Shown here one piece after another: positions 8,100 to 14,804 of a stretch of 20,030 nt of DNA. How positions within the stretch are numbered: position 1 is the first letter of the stretch; each line of letters opens with the position of its first letter. Source of the stretch: Bifidobacterium breve (GTDB lineage Bacteria; Actinomycetota; Actinomycetes; Nanopelagicales; Nanopelagicaceae); NCBI GenBank assembly GCA_945869505.1, contig CAMBOZ010000017.1, positions 1-20,030 of the forward strand. Direction: 5' to 3'. The notes below the pieces were generated by a model. The model saw only the letters and a program-made list of their open reading frames with translations, did not search any database and was not told where the DNA came from. Position numbers and translations under genes: made by a program.

Positions 8100-8827
8100 G
8101 ACCGCGCCTTTCCGGCTGTTAGTGGTTGTTTCTTACTCATATTTGGGATGTAGGTAGTGCAAACACCATCACCGTGGGCAATAGTGGCTAGACGTTGTAC
8201 GTGTGTGCCAAGCAACTTAGAGAAGGCTTCGGTTTCTGCCTCGCAGAGTTGGGGAAATTCAGATGCTACGTGCGCGATTGGGCAATGGTGCTGACAGAGT
8301 TCTTCACCAGTGGCACGTGGTCCAACGCTTGCGGCGTAACCTTGTTCAGTTAAGAATGAAGCTAAAGCATCTAACTTGTTTGAACTCTTCGCAATTGCAA
8401 TTGCACCCTTGCGCTCTATATCGTCAGCGCGAGATTTTGCGAAAGCAGTTACTAGGTGTTCGCCAGATTGTGCCGACATAAACTTAAGTGCGGCGACTGC
8501 AAGATCGTCGTAAGAATGTTCAAACTTTTCGCGACCGGAATCGGTCATAACAAAAACTTTCGAAGGTCGACCGCGGCCACGGGTAGAGGAAATTCGTGGT
8601 TCACGCGCTTCTAAAATTCCATCGGCGGTGAGTAAATCTAAATGGCGTCGAATTCCAGCTGGCGTTAAACCCAAACGTTCTCCAAGGGCTGCCGCGGTGG
8701 ATGGCCCATTTTCCAGAATGGAGCGGGCGACGGCATCGCGAGTACGCGGATCGTCGATGCTCTTTAGGGCAGGCCCTCCAGTTATTTTCACAACAGTATT
8801 GTGTCGTAATTCGCTCGCGCTTTCCAC
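8096..8827 (-). CDS. sufR: SufR-type Fe-S sensing transcriptional regulator of the suf operon
   Basis: SufR is a winged-helix DNA-binding protein that binds an Fe-S cluster and represses the suf operon when clusters are sufficient. The 243 residues have an N-terminal helix-turn-helix (about 42-70: [23 protein letters not shown]...) and a basic wing RGRGRPSK (83-90). The C-terminal half has four cysteines at C178 and C182 ([10 protein letters not shown]), C195 (PQLCEAE) and C223 ([10 protein letters not shown]), likely cluster ligands. It is the first gene of the suf run and overlaps sufB by four bases. The start is uncertain: GTG at 8827 gives the full product with no good ribosome site, while an in-frame GTG at 8791 would drop 12 residues outside the DNA-binding domain. 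A 15-base palindrome (8789-8803) lies over codons 9-13 and may be an operator. Confidence 0.9.
   Translation of the reverse strand: MESASELRHNTVVKITGGPALKSIDDPRTRDAVARSILENGPSTAAALGERLGLTPAGIRRHLDLLTADGILEAREPRISSTRGRGRPSKVFVMTDSGREKFEHSYDDLAVAALKFMSAQSGEHLVTAFAKSRADDIERKGAIAIAKSSNKLDALASFLTEQGYAASVGPRATGEELCQHHCPIAHVASEFPQLCEAETEAFSKLLGTHVQRLATIAHGDGVCTTYIPNMSKKQPLTAGKARS
8789..8803. promoter_or_regulatory. Candidate operator palindrome at the sufR start
   Basis: The 15 bases CACAACAGTATTGTG form a perfect inverted repeat with 5-base arms (CACAA, TTGTG) and a 5-base spacer. It covers codons 9-13 of sufR if translation starts at 8827, or ends on the start codon if it starts at GTG 8791. Such symmetry fits a dimeric winged-helix regulator, and cyanobacterial SufR is known to bind a CAAC-N6-GTTG type site, which is similar but not the same. 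Binding by SufR is inference. Confidence 0.4.
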
Positions 8828-8861
8828 TCAGGGCGCGTTGCGAAGGTCCTAGTCTTAGGCC
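8828..8861. promoter_or_regulatory. Divergent sufR / ctaA control region
   Basis: Only 34 bases separate the two divergent start codons. On the + strand TAGTCT at 8850-8855 fits the actinobacterial -10 pattern TANNNT and lies six bases before the ctaA ATG, so ctaA may be transcribed as a leaderless mRNA; no convincing -35 is seen and the ATG lacks a well-placed ribosome site. The -10 lies inside a short palindrome CCTA-GTCT-TAGG (8848-8859), which could be a regulator site or chance. No clear -10 for sufR was found here. Confidence 0.35.
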
Positions 8862-9749
8862 ATGAAATTGCGCCGCGCCCTTTACGGAGCTTTGCTCGTT
8901 TTGCAGGCGGGGCTGGTTTTAACCGGCGGAGCTGTGCGCCTAACTGGATCAGGGCTGGGGTGTCCAACTTGGCCAGAATGCACGCCCGGTTCGTACACCC
9001 CCGTCCCCAATCAAGCCGAGGGTCAATTGCACGCTTGGATTGAATTCGGAAATAGATTGTTGACCTTCGCACTAATCGCAGTTGCGCTCGCAGTTCTGGT
9101 TCACGTGCTGTTTAAGAAGCGCAAAGATTTACGCTTGTTAGCACTCGGTCAGGTTTTGGGAATTCTAGGTCAAGGCGTACTTGGTGGGATTACCGTTCTA
9201 ACAGATTTACATCCATTGCCCGTAGCAGGACACCTTTTGCTTTCAATTATTTTGATCGGAGGCGCCACTTCTCTATATGACCGTCGAGAAAATGGTGTTA
9301 TCCGAATAAAGAATGCCGAAAAAATGACGGCAAATCTTTCGAGAGCGCATATCTATCTAACCTTCCTGGTGATTGCTTTGGGCACTCTGGTAACTGGCAG
9401 TGGACCTCATGCCGGTGATGAAGATTCACGCCGCTTTGGTTTTGATATCCGAACCGTTGCATCGATCCACGCCGAGGCGGTTATCGCACTTCTGGGACTG
9501 ACGCTAGCTCTCTATGTTGCCGCTCGTTCCAATCCAATACATAAGCGCCGAATTTTAATCTTTGTCGCAATCTCTCTAGCACAAGGCGCGATTGGTTATA
9601 TCCAATATTTCACGGGAATACCTGAAATACTCGTCGCTGCACACCTCTTAGGATCAACGCTAGTTTGGATCTCAGCCTGGCGTCTGCGATTAGCTGTAAC
9701 AACTTCCCCGAACCGTACTCAAACACCTAATGCGGGAGAAAGTTCTTGA
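8862..9749 (+). CDS. ctaA: Haem A synthase, CtaA/COX15 family
   Basis: CtaA oxidises the haem O methyl group to the formyl group of haem A, the cofactor of aa3-type cytochrome oxidase. The 295-residue membrane protein has eight hydrophobic segments in two four-helix halves. Conserved features are the cysteine pair in GCPTWPEC (C34, C40), H57 with the EXXNR motif in HAWIEFGNR (57-65), H124 in VAGHLLLS, and in the second half H203 (ASIHAEAV) and H261 (VAAHLLGS); these four His are the expected haem ligands. It may use a leaderless start. It heads an operon with tkt, overlapping it by one base. ctaB (haem O synthase), its enzymatic partner and often a neighbour in Actinobacteria, is absent from this window. 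Confidence 0.93.
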   Translation: MKLRRALYGALLVLQAGLVLTGGAVRLTGSGLGCPTWPECTPGSYTPVPNQAEGQLHAWIEFGNRLLTFALIAVALAVLVHVLFKKRKDLRLLALGQVLGILGQGVLGGITVLTDLHPLPVAGHLLLSIILIGGATSLYDRRENGVIRIKNAEKMTANLSRAHIYLTFLVIALGTLVTGSGPHAGDEDSRRFGFDIRTVASIHAEAVIALLGLTLALYVAARSNPIHKRRILIFVAISLAQGAIGYIQYFTGIPEILVAAHLLGSTLVWISAWRLRLAVTTSPNRTQTPNAGESS

Positions 9750-11800
9750 TGCATACTTTAGATAACTGGTCAGAATACGATGATCGCGCCGTTACATATG
9801 CTCGCGCCCTTGCAATGGATGCGGTTCAAAACGCTGGCCACGGTCATCCTGGAACTGCAATGTCGCTTGCACCAGTTGCCTATAACTTATTTCAACGCCA
9901 TTTAAATCACGATCCATCAGATCCAAAATGGTTAGGTCGCGATCGTTTCGTTCTCTCTTGCGGACATTCATCACTTACTCTCTACACCCAATTATTCTTC
10001 AGCGGCTATGGGCTTGAAATGGAAGATTTGAAAACTTTCCGTACCTGGAACTCACTAACTCCGGGTCATCCTGAATATGGACACACTGCTGGCGTTGAAA
10101 TGACGACGGGTCCATTGGGCGCGGGCGTTGCAACAGCAGTTGGTATGGCAATGGCGTCGCGTTACGAACGTGGTTTATTAGATCCAGATGCCGCAGCAAA
10201 TTCATCACTCTTTGATCATAATATTTGGGTTCTCTGTTCAGATGGAGATCTACAAGAAGGTGTAAGCAGCGAAGCCTCATCGCTGGCTGGAACACAAGAG
10301 CTTGGTAATTTAAAAGTAATTTATGACGATAACCGCATTTCAATCGAAGGTGATACTCACATTGCATTCACCGAAGATGTCTCCGCTCGCTACCGCGCAT
10401 ACGGTTGGAACGTTATAGATGTTGCAGCAGCAAGTGATGGCAACGTTGATCTAATTGCGGTGGATGCGGCGATGATTGCCGCAAAAAAAGAGACGGTCAG
10501 GCCGACGCTAATTCGTATGCAATCCATCATCGCTTGGCCTGCACCTAAAGCGCGAAACACTGCCGAATCCCATGGTTCCGCTCTTGGCGCAGAAGAAATT
10601 GCTGAAACTAAGAAGTTATTGGGCTTAGATCCGGAAGAGCATTTTGCGATGCCCGCGGAAATTCTGGCCCACGTTCGCCAAGTTAAAACCAGAGGCGCAT
10701 CTTCCCGAAAGTCTTGGGATGAAAAATTCGCATCTTGGAAGAGCGCGAATCCAGATCGTGCAACGCTATTGAATCGCTTAGTTAGCGGTGACCTACCTAA
10801 AGGTTGGGACGCTGATCTTCCGCAATATCCCGCAGGTAAAGATGTTGCGACTCGCAAAGCATCTGGTGAGGTTATTGCCGCACTTGCAAAAACACTTCCG
10901 GAATTTTGGGGTGGTTCTGCAGATCTAGCCGGAAGCAACAACACCACAATTAGCGGCGCTGGTTCTTTCTTGCCTGCAAGTAGCAAGATGGCCGGTGCTA
11001 ATCCTTACGGAAGAATGATCCACTTTGGTATTCGCGAACACGCAATGGGTTCCATTCTTAATGGAATTGCACTTCACGGATTATCCAAAACTTTTGGTGG
11101 AACTTTCGCAGTATTTAGTGATTACATGCGGCCAGCCGTTCGACTATCTGCCATTATGGATCTGCCGAGCATTTTTATCTGGAGCCACGATTCAATTGGG
11201 CTCGGCGAAGATGGTCCGACACATCAACCTGTCGAACACTTAGCAACGCTGCGCGCGATTCCAAATTTCTCCGTAGTTCGCCCCGCAGATGCCAATGAAG
11301 TCCGCGAAGCCTGGAAAGCGATCATGCTTCGCCGCAAACCAGTTGGGTTACTGCTCTCGCGTCAGAATCTTCCGGTCGTTGATCGCTCAACACATGGTTC
11401 AGCAGACTTAGTTAACAAAGGCGCCTATATTCTCAAGGACTCACCAACCACCGCCGAGGTTGTCATCATTGCGACAGGCTCAGAAGTTTCAGTTGCACTT
11501 GCCGTGCAGAACGCGCTGGCTGATAAATCGATCGCGGTACGCGTCGTAAGCGCTCCTTGTTTGGAATGGTTTGCACAAGAGAGTTCTGCATACCAAGAAA
11601 GCGTTCTACCGAAATCAGCGAAGCTAAAGGTAAGTATCGAAGCAGGTATCGCACAAGGTTGGCGTGAGTACATTGGAGATAATGGAATTGCTATCTCACT
11701 CGAACACTTCGGTGCTTCTGCTTCTGCTACTAAGTTATTTGCTGAATTTGGATTCGGCGCCGAAGCAATTGTTGCCAAGATTGAAGCAGCTCTTAATTAA
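9749..11800 (+). CDS. tkt: Transketolase
   Basis: Transketolase moves two-carbon ketol units between sugar phosphates in the non-oxidative pentose phosphate pathway, using thiamine diphosphate and a divalent metal. The 683 residues (start at ATG 9749, with GGGAGAA eight bases upstream; a TTG one codon earlier is rejected) include AGHGHPGTAMSLAP with catalytic H31 (29-42), LSCGHSSLTLY (69-79), the ThDP/metal motif SDGDLQEGVSSEA (164-176) with the Asn of YDDNRISIEG, ESHGSALG, FGIREHAMG and GEDGPTHQPVEHLATLRAIPN in the pyrimidine-binding domain. Length and motifs are complete. The start overlaps the ctaA stop (TGATG) and the stop overlaps the pgi start (TAATG). In many Actinobacteria tal follows directly; here it does not. 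Confidence 0.97.
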   Translation: MHTLDNWSEYDDRAVTYARALAMDAVQNAGHGHPGTAMSLAPVAYNLFQRHLNHDPSDPKWLGRDRFVLSCGHSSLTLYTQLFFSGYGLEMEDLKTFRTWNSLTPGHPEYGHTAGVEMTTGPLGAGVATAVGMAMASRYERGLLDPDAAANSSLFDHNIWVLCSDGDLQEGVSSEASSLAGTQELGNLKVIYDDNRISIEGDTHIAFTEDVSARYRAYGWNVIDVAAASDGNVDLIAVDAAMIAAKKETVRPTLIRMQSIIAWPAPKARNTAESHGSALGAEEIAETKKLLGLDPEEHFAMPAEILAHVRQVKTRGASSRKSWDEKFASWKSANPDRATLLNRLVSGDLPKGWDADLPQYPAGKDVATRKASGEVIAALAKTLPEFWGGSADLAGSNNTTISGAGSFLPASSKMAGANPYGRMIHFGIREHAMGSILNGIALHGLSKTFGGTFAVFSDYMRPAVRLSAIMDLPSIFIWSHDSIGLGEDGPTHQPVEHLATLRAIPNFSVVRPADANEVREAWKAIMLRRKPVGLLLSRQNLPVVDRSTHGSADLVNKGAYILKDSPTTAEVVIIATGSEVSVALAVQNALADKSIAVRVVSAPCLEWFAQESSAYQESVLPKSAKLKVSIEAGIAQGWREYIGDNGIAISLEHFGASASATKLFAEFGFGAEAIVAKIEAALN

Positions 11801-13335
11801 TGATTACTTTATCGGGTCCAGCTCTAAGTAAGGTAAGTCGTCAAGATCCTCTTTATCTGACACTCGCAGATGCCCATCCCAGAGTTGCTAACAAGGATGC
11901 AAATACTTGGGGGCCAGCAGCCGCGAAGGAAGCCGCGGTAAGACTTAATTGGGTTGATTTAGATGAGAGTTCAAGGCAATTGCTTCCGATACTCGATGCA
12001 GTGTCCGCGAAGTTTAGAGATTACGAGAACTTAGTTCTGTGCGGAATGGGCGGTTCTTCTCTGGCGCCAGAAGTGATCGCTAAAACTTACGGTAAAGAGA
12101 TTTTCATCTTGGATTCAACTGATCCAGATTACTTAGCGCACGCGCTAACAGGCTCTCCCGAAAAATTACTAGTCATTGTTAGTTCTAAATCAGGTTCAAC
12201 AATTGAGACAGCCTCACAACGAGCTTTCTTTGAAGATTACTTAAGAAAAGCAAAGTTAGATCCAACTCAACATATGTTATTTGTGACAGATCCAGATTCG
12301 CCTTTAGATAAAGATGTAAGGTCCAAAGGATTCACAGTTATCAACGCTGATCCAATGGTAGGCGGTCGCTTTAGCGCACTCACCGCTTTCGGTCTTACAC
12401 CTGCAACTCTTATGGGAGTTGATGCTTCGATACTTTTAGATCAGGCAGGCGATGTCCGCGCGCAAATAATGAGTGATCCCACTGTTGTTTTAGATGTTGC
12501 GTACTTACTGTTAACTCAAAATCAACAGTACTTGGGCTTTACTGATCTCGGATCTCGTTTTCCAGGACTCTCAGATTGGATCGAACAGTTAATCGCCGAA
12601 TCAACAGGCAAAGATGAAAAGGGACGTTTACCGATTGCAACAGAGAGCTTTAGCCAGGCAGAAGGTGGTGGTGCTTTCTCGATCGCTTTCGCACCAGGCG
12701 CGCATTTAAGCGTAAATGCAGAACTTGGTGAGCATTTCCTATTTTGGGAGTGGGTAACCGCTTTGATGGGTGCTGCGCTCAAAGTTGATCCCTTTAATCA
12801 ACCGAATGTAACTGAAGCTAAAGAGGCAACGTCTGCAGTATTAGCGGAGTGGGATAACAAATTACCCCAACTAGCTTCAACTTCCGTAGATGAGCAGATA
12901 GAAATTTTTGGAGATGGAAATACTCTCACTGCTGCGTTAAAGAACTTAATAGCAACCACAGATTCAGATGGATACTTTGCAGTTATGGCTTATCTAGATC
13001 GCAGAAATGATGCGGCAGTGGCTGAACTTAGAAGTATCTTGTCAGAGAAATCTGGGCGACCTGTAACTTTTGGTTGGGGTCCTAGATTTTTGCACTCAAC
13101 CGGACAGTTCCATAAGGGTGGACAACAGAACGGTTCCTTCTTACAAATAACTGGCGCCATCAGTCAGGATTTCGCAGTCCCAGGTCGTGATTTTTCCTTT
13201 GGAACGCTATTGATGGCGCAAGCCGTTGGTGATTACCGTGCGCTTGGAGCAAGAAAATACCCGCTCCTTCGCCTTAACTTGCTAGAAAGAAGTGCGGGTA
13301 TCACTCAACTTATAAAAGTTGCAAAAGCTCTTTAA
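11800..13335 (+). CDS. pgi: Glucose-6-phosphate isomerase
   Basis: This enzyme interconverts glucose-6-phosphate and fructose-6-phosphate. The 511 residues show the SIS-domain phosphosugar sites LCGMGGSSLAPEV (80-92) and IVSSKSGSTIET (126-137), the PGI signature MVGGRFSALTAFGL (186-199), a probable catalytic region around residues 290-310, and GWGPRFLHSTGQFHKGGQQNG near 425-445. It belongs to the actinobacterial type that sits beside tkt and tal, which resembles the isomerase half of fused transaldolase-PGI proteins rather than the E. coli type. No transaldolase domain is attached here. The ATG overlaps the tkt stop by one base. The TAA directly touches the end of the convergent rbpA gene, leaving no room for a terminator. 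Confidence 0.93.
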   Translation: MITLSGPALSKVSRQDPLYLTLADAHPRVANKDANTWGPAAAKEAAVRLNWVDLDESSRQLLPILDAVSAKFRDYENLVLCGMGGSSLAPEVIAKTYGKEIFILDSTDPDYLAHALTGSPEKLLVIVSSKSGSTIETASQRAFFEDYLRKAKLDPTQHMLFVTDPDSPLDKDVRSKGFTVINADPMVGGRFSALTAFGLTPATLMGVDASILLDQAGDVRAQIMSDPTVVLDVAYLLLTQNQQYLGFTDLGSRFPGLSDWIEQLIAESTGKDEKGRLPIATESFSQAEGGGAFSIAFAPGAHLSVNAELGEHFLFWEWVTALMGAALKVDPFNQPNVTEAKEATSAVLAEWDNKLPQLASTSVDEQIEIFGDGNTLTAALKNLIATTDSDGYFAVMAYLDRRNDAAVAELRSILSEKSGRPVTFGWGPRFLHSTGQFHKGGQQNGSFLQITGAISQDFAVPGRDFSFGTLLMAQAVGDYRALGARKYPLLRLNLLERSAGITQLIKVAKAL

Positions 13336-13674
13336 CTATTCGTCATCTCCACGAAGTTTGCGCAGAGCATCTTCTAGGATCTTCGCGCCTTCGGTATCAG
13401 TGCGACGTTCTTTTACATAAGCTAAATGTGTCTTGTAAGGAATATTAACTACTGCCTTAGGCGGATTATTACGATCGCGACCAGCAGGTAATCCACACTT
13501 TGGACAATCCCATTCAGCTGGAATAACAACGGTTTCTTCTACAGCAAATGATGGGCGAACTTCGTGTCCGTTGCCGCACCAGTAGGAAACGGTAGCGCGT
13601 TCAATCTGATCTCCGCGTTCTGCTTCGCCCATTGGGCCAGCGCCAACACGACTTCCACGAATTGCACTTGCCAT
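13336..13674 (-). CDS. rbpA: RbpA-family RNA polymerase-binding protein (zinc type)
   Basis: RbpA proteins are found only in Actinobacteria; they bind RNA polymerase and the principal sigma factor and stabilise the open promoter complex. The 112 residues start MASAIRGSRVGAGPMGEAERG, followed by a zinc-binding core with C33 and H37 (WCGNGHE) and C57 and C60 (WDCPKCG), then PYKTHLAYVKERRTDTEGAKILEDALRKL, equivalent to the basic linker and sigma-interaction helix. The mycobacterial protein lacks the zinc ligands; Streptomyces RbpA has them. The N-terminus and the THLAYVKERR segment, in place of the THWDML type, suggest the secG-linked paralogue group (RbpB-like in Streptomyces). Whether a second, canonical RbpA exists cannot be seen. 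It follows secG after three bases with an AAGGG site; its stop abuts pgi. Confidence 0.85.
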   Translation of the reverse strand: MASAIRGSRVGAGPMGEAERGDQIERATVSYWCGNGHEVRPSFAVEETVVIPAEWDCPKCGLPAGRDRNNPPKAVVNIPYKTHLAYVKERRTDTEGAKILEDALRKLRGDDE

Positions 13675-13677
13675 TTA

Positions 13678-13908
13678 TTAACCCTTCAAAACAAGACTTA
13701 GCGCGACAACGCCGCCGAACCAAATACCACCAACAACAATTGTGATGCGATCTAGGTTTCGCTCAACTACGGATGATCCACCGTAATTTGAAGATATTCC
13801 GCCACCGAATAGATCGGAGAGGCCAGAACCTTTTCCTTTGTGGAGCAGAACAAGCAAGATCATCACAAGCGATGTGATGACCAACAAGATTGAGAGAGCT
13901 AGTGCCAC
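13678..13908 (-). CDS. secG: SecG preprotein translocase subunit
   Basis: SecG is a small integral membrane subunit of the SecYEG channel that aids SecA-driven protein export. The 76 residues have a first helix (about 3-22), the conserved loop LLHKGKGSGLSDLFGGG (about 21-37) and a second helix (about 53-74), which is the SecG pattern. The start is GTG at 13906-13908 with AGGGG upstream. It sits 64 bases downstream of tpiA and 3 bases before rbpA; tpiA-secG linkage is common in Gram-positive bacteria. Confidence 0.92.
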   Translation of the reverse strand: MALALSILLVITSLVMILLVLLHKGKGSGLSDLFGGGISSNYGGSSVVERNLDRITIVVGGIWFGGVVALSLVLKG

Positions 13909-13960
13909 GATTAAGAACCCCTAATGTTTTGGATGGAGATAGAGCGTAAGGATACTAGAT

Positions 13961-13972
13961 GCCCGACCGGGC
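13961..13972 (-). terminator. GC-rich hairpin directly after tpiA stop
   Basis: GCCCGGTCGGGC (minus-strand reading) follows immediately after the tpiA TAG. It forms a perfect inverted repeat (GCCC-GGTC-GGGC as a hairpin). No run of T follows, so it is not a textbook intrinsic terminator. It may partially terminate transcription, stabilise the glycolytic mRNA 3' end, or lower secG-rbpA expression relative to tpiA. Confidence 0.4.
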
Positions 13973-14752
13973 CTAAGCGCTTTCTGCCGCGTAGAACTTG
14001 GCGATCTTGGCCAATTCTTCAGGATCTAGGCTCGCTCCCCCGATGAGTGCACCATCAACATCGGTCTGCTTCATAATTTCGGAGATATTTGAAGATTTAA
14101 CAGAACCGCCGTAAAGGATGCGCATATTCGAGGCAATTTCTGCAGACCCAATTGAATCTATCTCTTCACGAATTGCGGCGCAGACTTCTTGCGCATCTTC
14201 TGGCGTTGCAGTCTTTCCGGTACCGATTGCCCAAACTGGTTCGTAAGCGATCACAATCTTCTTCAGTTCAGGTTTTGTAAATCCGTCTAAACCTGCGCGC
14301 ACTTGGCGGATTACGTGAGAAACATGAGCGCCTGATTCACGGATCGAAAGTTCTTCGCCCACGCAGAAAATTGGAGTTAACTCATTGGCTAAAGCGGCCT
14401 TTATTTTACGATTAACTAACGAATCATCTTCCTTGTGGATTGCACGTCGTTCAGAGTGACCGATCACAACAAAGGTGCAACCTAACTTTGCCAACATATG
14501 GCCGGAGATATCACCGGTAAATGCTCCGCTCGTTTCTGGCGAAATATCTTGCGCTCCGTAGAGAAGGCGAAGGCGATCGCCGTCGATCAGAGTCTGAATC
14601 GAGCGAATGTCGGTAAATGGTGGAATTATCGCGATATCAACTTCGTCGTAATCTTTATCACCTAAGGAATAGACCAACTTTTGGGCAACTGCTATTGCTT
14701 CAAGATGATTTAGATTCATCTTCCAGTTACCGGCCATTAACGGCTTACGCAT
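13973..14752 (-). CDS. tpiA: Triose-phosphate isomerase
   Basis: This enzyme interconverts dihydroxyacetone phosphate and glyceraldehyde-3-phosphate in glycolysis. The 259-residue TIM barrel has all catalytic residues: N9 and K11 in AGNWKMN, H99 in VIGHSERR, and E171 in [12 protein letters not shown], which includes the mobile loop 6; the phosphate-binding [11 protein letters not shown] and GALIGGASL segments follow. It starts at ATG 14752 behind a strong AGAAGGAG ribosome site, 52 bases after pgk. A GC-rich hairpin follows its stop. Confidence 0.97.
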   Translation of the reverse strand: MRKPLMAGNWKMNLNHLEAIAVAQKLVYSLGDKDYDEVDIAIIPPFTDIRSIQTLIDGDRLRLLYGAQDISPETSGAFTGDISGHMLAKLGCTFVVIGHSERRAIHKEDDSLVNRKIKAALANELTPIFCVGEELSIRESGAHVSHVIRQVRAGLDGFTKPELKKIVIAYEPVWAIGTGKTATPEDAQEVCAAIREEIDSIGSAEIASNMRILYGGSVKSSNISEIMKQTDVDGALIGGASLDPEELAKIAKFYAAESA

Positions 14753-14804
14753 GATCTGCTCCTTCTGATAGTTACTGCAACGATACTAAATCTTTAGATT
14801 TTTA

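Noticed and set aside
8788..9072. 94-codon minus-strand open frame across the sufR/ctaA spacer
   Set aside because: It overlaps both genes, its product is low-complexity basic sequence without family features, and its existence would not fit the promoters needed here.
10390..10986. 198-codon open frame antisense to tkt
   Set aside because: Its translation has no recognisable domain and follows the codon pattern of tkt on the other strand; tkt is certain here.
14788..14801. AT-rich palindrome AAATCT-TT-AGATTT between pgk and tpiA
   Set aside because: The stem is short and only A/T-rich with almost no loop; in AT-leaning spacers this is expected by chance, and tpiA is clearly read through it.
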